A stretch of 48,745 nucleotides of DNA from JABRWC01 sp039961675. GTDB taxonomy: Bacteria > Planctomycetota > Phycisphaerae > UBA1845 > Fen-1342. The first letter of the stretch is position 1. Each line of letters opens with the position of its first letter. The stretch is from the NCBI GenBank assembly GCA_039961675.1, contig JABRWC010000078.1:1-48745 (forward strand). The letters run 5' to 3'. This document shows, piece by piece, positions 25,399 through 33,278 of the stretch. The translations under genes were made by a program, and so were the position numbers. Below the pieces are notes generated by a model. The model made no database searches, was not told where the DNA came from, and saw only the letters and a list, made by a program, of their open reading frames with translations.

Positions 25399-26100
25399 AT
25401 GATTCAGGCAGCCGTGCGGCGCGCGTTTGCGCAAGTGATCCTCGCCGTCCTTGTTGGCGCCGTCACGGGCTGCGAGAAGACCCCGACCGGCGGCAGTGCG
25501 CCGGCCGGAAAGTCCGGCTCGTCCGGTCCCAGCATTCCGTCCGCGCTTCCCAAGGCGGCCACGCGGCCGGCGGCCCCGCCGGACGTGCTCATCGACCTGG
25601 AACCCGGGGAGTTGGACGGGCGCACGTTTCGCCACAAGAAGCTGGGGCTGGAAATGACGTTTCCGGAGGGCTGGACGGTGACGCTTGGCGTCCGCGACCC
25701 CAAGATCCCGCGGGCGCTGCCGCTGGTCCTGGCGTCGGAGCGCCCGCCGGGAACGCCCGGGCTGTTCAACCGGAGCGTGACGCTGAATGTGGTGACGCTC
25801 AAGGAGCTTCCGGCGGCGCCGTCGGCGCCGTCATACATCGAGGGGCTGCGCAACAGCCTGCCCCTGACCGGAATGCAGTACTCGTTCGACAAGGTCGAGC
25901 CGGAGCACAAGCTCGGCGAGTACGTGTTTGCGGCCGTGCCGGCGCGACTGACGATCAACCGGAACGTGGTCATGCAGCGCTATCTCGCGCGCCGCGTCGG
26001 CGACTACATGGTCGAAATCTGCGCATCGTTCGAGAACCGCGCCGCGTACGACGAGTTGAAGAAGCAAGTGCTGGACACGCTCAAGCTCGGCGCGCCGTAG
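25399..26100 (+). CDS. Predicted lipoprotein, unknown function
   Basis: 233 residues. The N-terminus is a lipoprotein signal with lipobox V-T-G-C (C25). A Ser/Pro/Ala-rich tether follows to about residue 60, then a folded domain beginning GELDGRTFRHKKLGLEMTFPEGWTV. It ends YMVEICASFENRAAYDELKKQVLDTLKL, a pattern seen in exported proteins with a PsbP/DcrB-like fold. No catalytic motif is visible. The ATG at 25399 has no strong Shine-Dalgarno but gives a complete signal. No partner genes can be assigned. Confidence 0.75.
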   Translation: MIQAAVRRAFAQVILAVLVGAVTGCEKTPTGGSAPAGKSGSSGPSIPSALPKAATRPAAPPDVLIDLEPGELDGRTFRHKKLGLEMTFPEGWTVTLGVRDPKIPRALPLVLASERPPGTPGLFNRSVTLNVVTLKELPAAPSAPSYIEGLRNSLPLTGMQYSFDKVEPEHKLGEYVFAAVPARLTINRNVVMQRYLARRVGDYMVEICASFENRAAYDELKKQVLDTLKLGAP

Positions 26101-26460
26101 CCGAACCTTTCCATCCAGGAAATGCTGGACCAGCCAGTGGCCGGTCTGCCGCGCCCGGACCCGGCGCGGGACCTGGCATCGCCGCAGGGGCGCGCGAGCG
26201 GCGCAGCCGCGGCCGGCGACGCGCCGCAGCGGCCGTTCACAAGACGAATCGCCCAGGCGCAGGGGGGAGTGCGGCCGTCGCGCCCGCCGATCGGCCCGCA
26301 ACGCAGTGCGGCAGTCGGGGAGGGCGTGCGCTTGCGCTCGCCGTTCTGAGTGCCGCACCGATCGAGCCGGGCGGCGGTGGTTTTCAGTCGTTTCTGTCAC
26401 ATTGTCACCGTGCGTGCCAGTCAAGTCGGCGTCACTTCTTTTAGTCGTTTCATAAATAAG
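26101..26460. other. Intergenic region with a drop in GC at its right end
   Basis: An ATG frame at 26122-26349 would encode 75 Pro/Arg/Ala-rich residues and looks non-coding. From about 26400 the base composition becomes AT-rich (TTTTAGTCGTTTCATAAATA), unlike most of the window. It leads into the promoter and leader of the next gene. No terminator for the lipoprotein gene was recognised. Confidence 0.45.
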
Positions 26461-26466
26461 TAAGCA

Positions 26467-26495
26467 TTTAGTCCTATGTAGCGCACTGATATACT
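26467..26495 (+). promoter_or_regulatory. Candidate promoter upstream of the structured leader
   Basis: TTTAGT (26467-26472), 17 bases, TATACT (26490-26495), in the locally AT-rich stretch. The -10 matches 5/6 and the -35 is weak. Transcription near 26502 would give a leader of about 120 bases before the ATG at 26625. Confidence 0.4.
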
Positions 26496-26503
26496 GGTTT
26501 GCG

Positions 26504-26611
26504 ATGCGCACCGGCCACCCTCGGCCGACGCCCATCGAATCGGTGTCTGTGAACCCTCGCGCCGGGTGTCGTCCGGGGTTCGGTCCCGCTGCCGGCAGGC
26601 GGGCTTTTTGA
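26504..26611 (+). CDS. Possible leader peptide (uORF) overlapping the hairpin
   Basis: ATG at 26504 opens a 35-codon Arg/Pro-rich frame (MRTGHPRPTPIESV...). Its TGA (26609-26611) falls at the end of the terminator T tract, just before the Shine-Dalgarno of the dockerin gene. It has no clear ribosome-binding site and may be fortuitous. It is recorded because a reading frame through a terminator hairpin is the arrangement used in translation-dependent attenuation. Confidence 0.2.
   Translation: MRTGHPRPTPIESVSVNPRAGCRPGFGPAAGRRAF
26551..26609 (+). terminator. Two leader hairpins, the second an intrinsic-terminator look-alike
   Basis: Hairpin 1: GAACCC (26551-26556) pairs with GGGTTC (26576-26581). 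Hairpin 2: CCCGCTG-CCGG-CAGGCGGG (26585-26603), with one bulged G, followed directly by CTTTTT. It ends about 16 bases before the ATG at 26625, inside the presumed leader. Readthrough control (attenuation) is therefore as likely as simple termination of upstream transcription. Confidence 0.55.
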
Positions 26612-26624
26612 AAGGGGTACACGT

Positions 26625-28208
26625 ATGTCACGGGCGGCGATTCGGATTTCACTCTGCGTGGTGTGCGTGGGCGCCTTCGCGAAGGGCACCTGGGCCCAGT
26701 GCGAGGCGATCGATTTCGAAAACCTCGCCGTCGGGACGGCCGTGACGACCCAGTACGAGGGAGTGACGTTCTCCGTCGTGGGGCAGAGCTGTGGAGGCTC
26801 GCCGACGCTGTACATGCGCATCGCGAACAGCGTCGACGGCCACGCGTGCAGCAGCAGGATTCTGATGATCGACCAGGGATGCCCGGACTTCAGCTCGGAC
26901 TACCTGCGCATGGTGTTCGACTATCCGCACAGGAGCGTGAGCTTCACGCTCGGGCCGTGGTACGGGACTTACCAGGTGCGGGCGTATAACGCCGCGTCGG
27001 GCGGATCGCTGATCCAGTTGCAGACGATCACGCTGCCGGGCGACGGGTTTGTCGACGTGCACCGCCTGGTCACGATCAACTCCGCGTTCGTGAACATCCG
27101 CCGCGTGGAGGTCCAGGAGACGAATGGACTGTTCGAGGCGATCGACAATCTCGCGTTCCCGGACGAGACCCCGCCGCTGGTCCAGATCACGTCGCCGGCC
27201 GGCAATGACTGCGCCTGCGACATCGTTGAAATCGAAGGCATTGCGTGCGAAGACGACGGCATTTACGAAGGCGACGTGCTGGAGTACCGCAGGATCTACC
27301 CGGACGTGGTCACGGACTGGACGTTTGCCGATTCGGCCACCACGCCAGTGTGCACGGAGGGGACGTTATACTACTGGGACACTACCGCGCCCGCAGTCGT
27401 TGAGGGGCTCTACGTTCTGAGAATCACCGCGACGGATGCCTGCGGCCTGAGCGCAAGCGCCGAAACCACCGTCTACGTCGACAAGGACTTCGATTCTCTC
27501 GTCCTGCGGGCCCCGGCCGGCGGCACAATCCTGGGAGGCGAAGTGTGCCTCGAAGGGACCGCGCACGACGAGTTCTGCTTCGATCATTTCACGGCGGAGT
27601 ATCGTCCGGCCGCGGGCGGCGAGTGGCAGCCTGTCGATCCCAACCACGCCGAGTACGACACGCAGCAGGTCAATGACCCGTTCGCCCGATGGACGGCTGT
27701 CAGCGGCCTCGCAGACGGCAGTTACCAACTCATGGTCCGGGGCTACACCGATTGCGGGCGGACGTACACCCGCGTCGTGACGGTCACGTATGACGACACG
27801 CCGCCGCTGGCCGAGATCACTTCACCGGCGGCGTGCGGTCGAGTGAGCGGCGATGTGTCCGTCCTCGGCACCGCCAGCGACACCAATCTGCTGCACTGGT
27901 ATCTGGAGTGGTTCGACCCGGCGCTGCCGGGATGGCGCCAGATAGCCGAGAGCGCCGCCTCGGTGACCGACGGGCTGCTCGGCACCTGGCATACGGCCGG
28001 CCTGGCTCCGTGCTACTACGCCGTGAGGCTGCGCGTGTACGACCAGGCGGTCGTGGACAACTGCGGCGCGGCGGACCACCACGAGGCCACGTACTATCTA
28101 GCCGTCGCCGTGGGCGATGCGTGTCCCGGCGACCTCGATGGCGACGGGAAAGTGGGGCTGTCCGATCTCTCGATCCTGCTCACGTACTACGGACTCAGTT
28201 GCGACTGA
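26625..28208 (+). CDS. Secreted multi-domain beta-sandwich protein with a C-terminal dockerin-like repeat
   Basis: 527 residues. A signal peptide ends TWAQ. The first ~170 residues form a jelly-roll-like domain (CEAIDFENLAVGTAVTTQYE ... VEVQETNGLFEAIDNLAF), which resembles exported proteins that bind surfaces or glycans. Two or three Ig-like modules follow, opening with DETPPLVQITSPAGNDCACD and DDTPPLAEITSPAACGRVSG. Cys residues are unusually frequent, suggesting disulfides. The end, GDLDGDGKVGLSDLSILLTY, is a single calcium-binding dockerin repeat rather than the usual pair. No catalytic motif is seen. AAAGGGG precedes ATG 26625. The leader may be attenuated. Confidence 0.8.
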   Translation: MSRAAIRISLCVVCVGAFAKGTWAQCEAIDFENLAVGTAVTTQYEGVTFSVVGQSCGGSPTLYMRIANSVDGHACSSRILMIDQGCPDFSSDYLRMVFDYPHRSVSFTLGPWYGTYQVRAYNAASGGSLIQLQTITLPGDGFVDVHRLVTINSAFVNIRRVEVQETNGLFEAIDNLAFPDETPPLVQITSPAGNDCACDIVEIEGIACEDDGIYEGDVLEYRRIYPDVVTDWTFADSATTPVCTEGTLYYWDTTAPAVVEGLYVLRITATDACGLSASAETTVYVDKDFDSLVLRAPAGGTILGGEVCLEGTAHDEFCFDHFTAEYRPAAGGEWQPVDPNHAEYDTQQVNDPFARWTAVSGLADGSYQLMVRGYTDCGRTYTRVVTVTYDDTPPLAEITSPAACGRVSGDVSVLGTASDTNLLHWYLEWFDPALPGWRQIAESAASVTDGLLGTWHTAGLAPCYYAVRLRVYDQAVVDNCGAADHHEATYYLAVAVGDACPGDLDGDGKVGLSDLSILLTYYGLSCD

Positions 28209-28376
28209 GCGCATGCGAACACGAGAAGCCGGGCCATTGGGTAAGTCCGGGGTCGGCGGGCGCTCCCGCCGGGCGCTCTGCGGCTGCGTGCTCACTGGCG
28301 ACGAGCGAAAGACGAATTGAATCGGCCGCCATCGCTGCGTACCGCCGCAGTGCGCGTTGCGGCCGGTCGAGCGGCG

Positions 28377-29144
28377 CTACTGTGCCCACGGCGGTGTGCG
28401 CTTCTCGATGAACGCCTGCATGCCCTCCTGGGCGTCGGAGCAACTGAAGCACAGGCCGAACTGATGCATCTCGTCGTCGTTGAGGATGGCGCGCTTGATG
28501 CGGATGATCGCGTGCGGCGCGCCGGCCCTGAGCCGTTCGAACCAGCACGCCAGCGCTGCGTCGAGGGCCTCCGCCGTCGGCACGACCTCGTCCACCAGCC
28601 CGATCTGCTGGGCCTGTTCCGCGGTCACCGGCTCGCCGGAATAGAGCATCCGCAGCGCCCAGCTCAGCGGCACGATGCGCGGCAGCCGCTTGGTGCCGCC
28701 CCAGCCGGGGATCAGCCCGAGGCGGCATTCGGGCAGCCCGATCTTCGCGCCGGCGACCGCCAGTCGGAAACTGCACGCCAGCGCCAACTCGCAGCCGCCA
28801 CCCATCGCGTGGCCGTTCAGCGCGGCGAACGTGACCTGCGGCAGGGTCTCAACCGCGTCGAAGACGTGCCGGCCGTGCTTGCTCAGCGTGCAGCCCTGGT
28901 CCTCGTTCATGCCGACCATTTCCTTGATGTCGGCGCCGGCGACGAAGACCTTGCCCTCGCCGCGGAAAACCACGAAGCGGATCGAAGCGTCCTCGCGTAT
29001 CCGCGAAACGACCGTGCCCAGCTCGCCGAGCACCGCGGAGGAGAACACGGCGGGGCCTTTGTCGGCGATGAAGCGAACCGTGGCGACGTTTCCGTCGCGG
29101 GCGAGCTCGACGCGGGTGGCGGGGGCGGCGGTGTCAGTGACCAT
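28377..29144 (-). CDS. Enoyl-CoA hydratase/isomerase (crotonase family)
   Basis: 255 residues, a normal single-domain crotonase. Oxyanion-hole regions are VFVAGADIKEM (67-76) and LNGHAMGGGCELALAC. E119 (in GGGCE) and E139 (in GLPECRLGLIPGWGG) match the two catalytic glutamates of enoyl-CoA hydratase, so hydration of trans-2-enoyl-CoA in beta-oxidation is likely. Its start overlaps the end of the hydroxyacyl-CoA dehydrogenase gene by 11 bases, so both are read from one message with the dehydrogenase first. No thiolase or acyl-CoA dehydrogenase is adjacent. The 168-base gap to the dockerin gene holds no recognised element. Confidence 0.92.
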   Translation of the reverse strand: MVTDTAAPATRVELARDGNVATVRFIADKGPAVFSSAVLGELGTVVSRIREDASIRFVVFRGEGKVFVAGADIKEMVGMNEDQGCTLSKHGRHVFDAVETLPQVTFAALNGHAMGGGCELALACSFRLAVAGAKIGLPECRLGLIPGWGGTKRLPRIVPLSWALRMLYSGEPVTAEQAQQIGLVDEVVPTAEALDAALACWFERLRAGAPHAIIRIKRAILNDDEMHQFGLCFSCSDAQEGMQAFIEKRTPPWAQ

Positions 29145-29997
29145 AGGCGTAGAACCCCTTTCCGGTCTTCTTCCCCAGCAGGCCGGCGCGGACCATCGTT
29201 CGCAGCAGCGGATTCGGCCGGTAGCGGTCTTCCCCCAGGTCGCGGTGCAGGACTTCGAGGATGTTCAGGCAGACGTCCAGGCCGACCAGGTCCGCCAGCG
29301 CCAGCGGGCCCATCGGGTGGTTGCAGCCGAGCTTCATGACGTTGTCGATTGTCTCGGCGTCGGCCACGCCCTCGGCCAGGGCGCCGACGGCTTCGTTGAT
29401 CATCGGCATCAGCACGCGGTTGCTGACGAAGCCGGGATGGTCCTTGACGCGCATGGGCGTCTTGCCGAGCTGCCGCGCCAGGTCCATCGTGAACTGGACC
29501 ACCGGCTCGGCAGTCTGCAACCCGACCACGACCTCGACCAGGCTCATCAGCGGCACCGGGTTGAAGAAGTGCATGCCGATGAACTGCGCCGGACGCCGGC
29601 TTGCGGCGGCCAGCTCGCTGATCGAGATGCTGCTGGTATTGCTGGCGAAAACCACGTCGGGCGGCAGGACGCCGTTCAGCTCGCGCCACAGCTCGCGCTT
29701 GACGGCCGGGTCCTCGAACACGGCCTCGACGACCAGGTCCGCGGCCTTTGTGTCGGCGACGGATGCAGGCTTGAGGCGCGAGCGAGTGGCACTCGCGGTC
29801 ACGGCGTCGAGCTTGCCCTTGCTGACGAACTTCTCCAACGACGATTCGATCTGGATCAGGGCATGGTCCACGGCGCCGGGCTTGGCGTCGTGCATCAGGA
29901 CCACGCGTCCGGACTGGGCGAAGGTCTGTGCGATGCCCGAGCCCATCGTCCCCGCGCCAAACACGGCGACAGTTTTCACGTCTTTGCGGATGTTCAT
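29134..29997 (-). CDS. 3-hydroxyacyl-CoA dehydrogenase (Hbd/PaaH type)
   Basis: 287 residues, the size of stand-alone L-3-hydroxyacyl-CoA or 3-hydroxybutyryl-CoA dehydrogenases. The NAD site is VAVFGAGTMGSGIAQTFA (GAGTMG at 14-19). Catalytic regions are FASNTSSISISELA and GMHFFNPVPLMSLVEVV (His of HFFNP), then DHPGFVSNRVLMPMINEA. The C-terminal domain has GPLALADLVGLDVCLNIL and KTGKGFYAYG. It oxidises 3-hydroxyacyl-CoA to 3-ketoacyl-CoA and is paired with the hydratase downstream. ATG 29997 has GGGAG nine bases upstream. A 18-bp perfect palindrome lies about 70 bases before the start. Confidence 0.93.
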   Translation of the reverse strand: MNIRKDVKTVAVFGAGTMGSGIAQTFAQSGRVVLMHDAKPGAVDHALIQIESSLEKFVSKGKLDAVTASATRSRLKPASVADTKAADLVVEAVFEDPAVKRELWRELNGVLPPDVVFASNTSSISISELAAASRRPAQFIGMHFFNPVPLMSLVEVVVGLQTAEPVVQFTMDLARQLGKTPMRVKDHPGFVSNRVLMPMINEAVGALAEGVADAETIDNVMKLGCNHPMGPLALADLVGLDVCLNILEVLHRDLGEDRYRPNPLLRTMVRAGLLGKKTGKGFYAYGH

Positions 29998-30063
29998 CCG
30001 TCCGTGCTCCCGCCAACCTGGATGTGTCGTTGAACTAGGCCGCGCGTGCCGCTCAACGGTCGA

Positions 30064-30081
30064 GCTGGTCGCGCGACCAGC
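30064..30081. promoter_or_regulatory. Perfect 18-bp palindrome, candidate operator
   Basis: GCTGGTCGCGCGACCAGC is completely self-complementary and lies in the 273-base spacer between the beta-oxidation pair and the divergent PafA-like gene. Its size and symmetry fit a dimeric repressor site (for example TetR- or FadR-like). No regulator gene is adjacent. No clear -10/-35 pair is visible in the spacer. Confidence 0.4.
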
Positions 30082-30270
30082 GATCCTGCCCGCGGGCCTG
30101 CGGCTTGTGCTGCGCCGCGAAGCGGCCGACGGCCTCCGATCGCGGGGTCGATTGTACACGCCCCCGCCGCCCGTCGCCACGAAGCGTGAGGACTCGCCCC
30201 CGGCATAACACGGCCTTAATCTCCCGCCGCTACGATCCGCGGCACGGCATCGCGATCCAGGAGGGACATC

Positions 30271-32040
30271 GTGCCTACACATTTTCACCGCTGCTTGCTG
30301 TTCGTTGCACTGACACTCGGCGGGCGGGCGGTCGCCGCGCCGGAAGAATTGCCTTTGACGCCGAGCAAGCCGGAGCGGCCCAAGCTCGTGCTGTTCATCG
30401 TGGTGGATCAGCTTCGCGGCGACATGCCGATGCGGTTTTACGATCGCTTCGGACCGGACGGCCTTCGCCGCCTGCTCGATGAGGGCGCCTGGTACGCGAA
30501 CGCGCACTATCGCCACGCGGCGACTTTCACCGGGACCGGGCATGCCGCGTTGTTCACGGGCGCCGCGGTGAGCGAGCACGGCATCTGCGGCAACCGCTGG
30601 CTGGACCGGCTGACGGGCGAGAAGGTGTACTGCGTCGAGGATTCGCGCTGCACGTTGCTCGGCGAGCCGACCAAGAAGCGCGATGGCACCAGCCCGGCGA
30701 ACCTGTTGTGCAGCACGATCGGCGACGAACTGGTCCTGGCCACCGCCGGCCGGTCGCGGGTCTTCGCTGTCGGCGGCAAAGACCGCAGCGCGATACTCCC
30801 CGCCGGCCGGCTGGGCAAGGCGTTCTGGTTCTCCACGCGCAGCGGCCGGTTCGTCACCAGCACGTACTACGCGACGGAGGAGCCGGGCTGGCTGCGCGGC
30901 TTCAACGACGCGCGGCCCGCGGAGGCGTATCGAAACGCGAAGTGGGAGCTTGTCGAGGACCGATCACGGTACCTGTTCGCGTCCGCCGATGACCAGGCGT
31001 GCGAATACTCCGCCGGCACGCTCGGCCGCACGTTTCCGCACACGATCAGCGCGGCCGACGATCCGGGTTTCTACGATACGCTCGCGAACACGCCGATGTT
31101 CGACGAGCTGACGGTCACGTTCGTCGAGGCGCTGCTGGAGGCGTTGCGGCCGGGCTGCGGGGATGCGACAGACCTGCTCTCGGTGAGCCTCTCCGCGACG
31201 GACTTCATCGGCCATTCGTTCGGGCCGGACAGTTTGGAGGCCGAGGACAACCTGATCCGGCTGGACCGGACGATCGCGCGGCTGCTGGCCGCGGTCGACA
31301 AGCGGGTCGGGCTGGACCGAACGCTGGTCGTGCTGTCGTCCGATCACGGCGTCGATTCCAGCCCCGAGTACCGACACGCGCGCTACTGCGCGTCGCAGCC
31401 CGCCGCGCCGCGGGAGCTTCAGCGCCTCCCGGGCGGCGCAGTGCAGTTTCGGTATGACGCCGAACGGGAAGCCGGCGCGCTCGGCACGGGCCGGCATTAC
31501 CCGCAGGCGTTCCTGGGAGCGATCAACACGGCGCTTCGCGGGGAGTTCCACGTCGACGCGGACCTGGCGATCGGTTTCGCCAACCCGAGCGTTTACCTCG
31601 ATGAGCCGACGATCCTCGCGAAGGGGCTGGCCCTGGAAGTCGTGGAGCACGCCGCGGCCGAGGCGCTGTTGCGCCTGCCCGGGTTCGCCGCCGTGTTCAC
31701 GCGCAGCGACCTGCTGGCGGGGCGGGCGCCGGACACGCCGATTGCGAAGATGATGCAGCGCAGCTTCCACCCGCAGCGCTCGGGGCATCTTCTGTTGGTA
31801 CAGTCGCCGGCGTGGGCGCTGTACCACGATCCGACTGAGAACACGGCCATGCACGGATCGCCGTATGCGTATGACACGCACGTGCCGGTGGTGTTTCGCG
31901 GGCCGGGCGTCGCGGCCGGGCGGATCAACCGGCGTGTCGCGCCGGAAGACATCGCGTGCACGCTGGCGCTGTACCTGGGCGTATGCAGCCCGTCCGGCTC
32001 GACGGGCGAGCCGCTGCTGGAGGCGTTGGGAGGGCGCTGA
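30271..32040 (+). CDS. PafA-type alkaline phosphatase (secreted)
   Basis: 589 residues with an N-terminal signal segment (CLLFVALTLGGRAVAA). The fold is that of the alkaline phosphatase/phosphodiesterase superfamily. D46 is in LFIVVDQLRGD. The nucleophile is probably T87 in TFTGTGHAALFTG. N108 is in GICGNRWLDR and K170-D-R172 in VGGKDRSAI. The Thr nucleophile with Asn and a KxR pair is the active-site set of PafA, a calcium-activated phosphomonoesterase induced by phosphate starvation in Bacteroidetes. Further metal ligands are D312/H316 (SATDFIGHSFG), D359/H360 (SSDHG) and a late DTHVPVVF. The start is GTG 30271 behind AGGAGGG. It is convergent with the RsbW-like gene, 14 bases apart. A role in releasing phosphate outside the cell is likely. 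Confidence 0.88.
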   Translation: MPTHFHRCLLFVALTLGGRAVAAPEELPLTPSKPERPKLVLFIVVDQLRGDMPMRFYDRFGPDGLRRLLDEGAWYANAHYRHAATFTGTGHAALFTGAAVSEHGICGNRWLDRLTGEKVYCVEDSRCTLLGEPTKKRDGTSPANLLCSTIGDELVLATAGRSRVFAVGGKDRSAILPAGRLGKAFWFSTRSGRFVTSTYYATEEPGWLRGFNDARPAEAYRNAKWELVEDRSRYLFASADDQACEYSAGTLGRTFPHTISAADDPGFYDTLANTPMFDELTVTFVEALLEALRPGCGDATDLLSVSLSATDFIGHSFGPDSLEAEDNLIRLDRTIARLLAAVDKRVGLDRTLVVLSSDHGVDSSPEYRHARYCASQPAAPRELQRLPGGAVQFRYDAEREAGALGTGRHYPQAFLGAINTALRGEFHVDADLAIGFANPSVYLDEPTILAKGLALEVVEHAAAEALLRLPGFAAVFTRSDLLAGRAPDTPIAKMMQRSFHPQRSGHLLLVQSPAWALYHDPTENTAMHGSPYAYDTHVPVVFRGPGVAAGRINRRVAPEDIACTLALYLGVCSPSGSTGEPLLEALGGR

Positions 32041-32054
32041 ATTCGTGTGGTGGG

Positions 32055-32516
32055 TCAAAACCCGCGGCGCTCGATCGGCTCATCGCGGTTGAACTTGAGC
32101 ATCCAGACTTCGTTGCCGGCCGCGTTGAACCGTACGCGCGACATGTACGCGTGCATGAGCATCAGGCCGCGGCCGTTGGGACGCTCGAGGTTCTCCTCGG
32201 CGGTGGGGTCGGGCACGTCGGCGGGCGCAAAGCCCGGACCCTCGTCGCGCACCATAATGACGGCCCGCTCGTCGTCGATGAAATAGCGCAACACGAGTTG
32301 CTTGCGCCGGTCGTTGCGGTTGCCGTGCTTGATCGCGTTGGTCAGCGCTTCCTCCATCGCCAGCTTGATTGCGAACGTGCACTCCGGACTGTAGTCGAAG
32401 CGGGCGAGGTGAAGCAGAATCCGGTCTTCCGAGTTCTTGGCGGCGCGCAGGTCGTTCGGAATGACCATTTCGGTCAAGTCCGACTCGCAGATTCCGAACT
32501 CTGCGGGAATGTTCAT
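32055..32516 (-). CDS. RsbW/SpoIIAB-like ATP-binding anti-sigma regulator
   Basis: 153 residues, one GHKL ATPase domain. N-box AMEEALTNAIKHGN (N60), G1 DEGPGF (91-96) and G2 NGRGLMLMHAYM (114-125) are intact, so it should bind ATP and could phosphorylate a STAS partner on Ser. The gene is 40 bases downstream of such a STAS gene, the classic partner-switch arrangement. No sigma factor gene is in the window, so the final target (sigma factor or another protein) is open. GAGG lies seven bases before ATG 32516. Confidence 0.88.
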   Translation of the reverse strand: MNIPAEFGICESDLTEMVIPNDLRAAKNSEDRILLHLARFDYSPECTFAIKLAMEEALTNAIKHGNRNDRRKQLVLRYFIDDERAVIMVRDEGPGFAPADVPDPTAEENLERPNGRGLMLMHAYMSRVRFNAAGNEVWMLKFNRDEPIERRGF

Positions 32517-32556
32517 CGCCGCGCCTCGCGGTTCGACGAACGGCTGGGTACGACGG

Positions 32557-32922
32557 TCACGACGGTTTGAACCCGGTAAGCGCCTGGTCGGCGGTGTCGT
32601 GGATTTCGAAGACGCGGTTGAGCCGGGTGATCTTGAAAACCTCGAAGATCTGGCGGTTGATGTCGGAGAGCTTCAGCTCGCCGCTGCGCTCCTTCACCTT
32701 CTTGTTGAGCGTGATGAGCATGCCCAGCGCGGCACTGGACAGGTGGTCGACGTTGTGGAAGTTCAGGAGCAATCGGATGCCCGGCTCCGCGTCCACCAAA
32801 CGATCCAGCTCCTCGCCGATCTCCTGGATCGAAAGTTCCTCGAGAATCTTGCGGTCGGCGAACTCGACGACCGAGACTCCCTCCGAACGCTTGATCCGCA
32901 GGTGCGTAGACGGCTGTTCCAT
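32557..32922 (-). CDS. STAS-domain anti-sigma factor antagonist
   Basis: 121 residues, a single STAS domain: VSVVEFADRKILEELSIQEI, then LLLNFHNVDHLSSAALGMLI, in which S62 or S63 corresponds to the Ser phosphorylated by RsbW-type kinases, then GELKLSDINRQIFEVFKITR. In the partner-switch scheme the unphosphorylated form binds the RsbW-like kinase and frees its target. The ATG at 32922 is chosen because AGGAGAG precedes it; an upstream in-frame ATG at 33000 lacks such a site. Transcribed before the RsbW-like gene and divergently from the receiver-btaB-btaA operon. Confidence 0.88.
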   Translation of the reverse strand: MEQPSTHLRIKRSEGVSVVEFADRKILEELSIQEIGEELDRLVDAEPGIRLLLNFHNVDHLSSAALGMLITLNKKVKERSGELKLSDINRQIFEVFKITRLNRVFEIHDTADQALTGFKPS

Positions 32923-33278
32923 ACCGGGTCTCTCCTGCCTGCTCGGGGCCGTTTCGGCCGCGGCCAAGCGCGCGGATCGGTCAAATGAGGTTCCTGCCAT
33001 GGCGCCTTGCTCCGGCAGCCCGTTGAAATTGCGCGGCGCGCGTATCCACTCGCGGAAATGGCCGGCGAGATTCCCGGCCCCACGAAAACCGGGTGGTCCG
33101 GACTACGCCGAATCCGCCCGGGTGGCCATTGCTACCTGCTGCCTGGCATTCTCGAATCCGTGCGCAAGTCTGTCAAGTCAGCCCTCGTCGCAGACCTTCG
33201 CGCGGGTCCCCGCGCGGGGGTACACTACGGGCCGGGCCCCGATCGGCCGCCGTTCCTGTGCATGCAGGAGTATAGACC
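32923..33278. promoter_or_regulatory. Divergent control region between the STAS gene and the receiver-btaBA operon
   Basis: 356 bases. A 12-bp palindrome CCCCGCGCGGGG (33208-33219) directly abuts a -10-like TACACT (33221-33226), 52 bases before the ATG at 33279. A protein bound there would overlap the promoter spacer. The matching -35 is poor. No full Pho box was found; only a single CTGTCA lies at 33170-33175. Confidence 0.35.

Noticed and set aside
26122..26349. 75-codon Pro/Arg/Ala-rich frame behind the lipoprotein gene
   Set aside because: No motif, low-complexity composition, and only a partial AGGA upstream. Not supported as a gene.
26551..26609. Known riboswitch (c-di-GMP, cobalamin, others) in the dockerin gene leader
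   Set aside because: None of the conserved core sequences of these classes is visible. Only generic hairpins can be supported.
33170..33175. CTGTCA resembling half of a Pho box upstream of the receiver-btaBA operon
   Set aside because: No second half-site at the required 11-base period, and single 6-mers are common.
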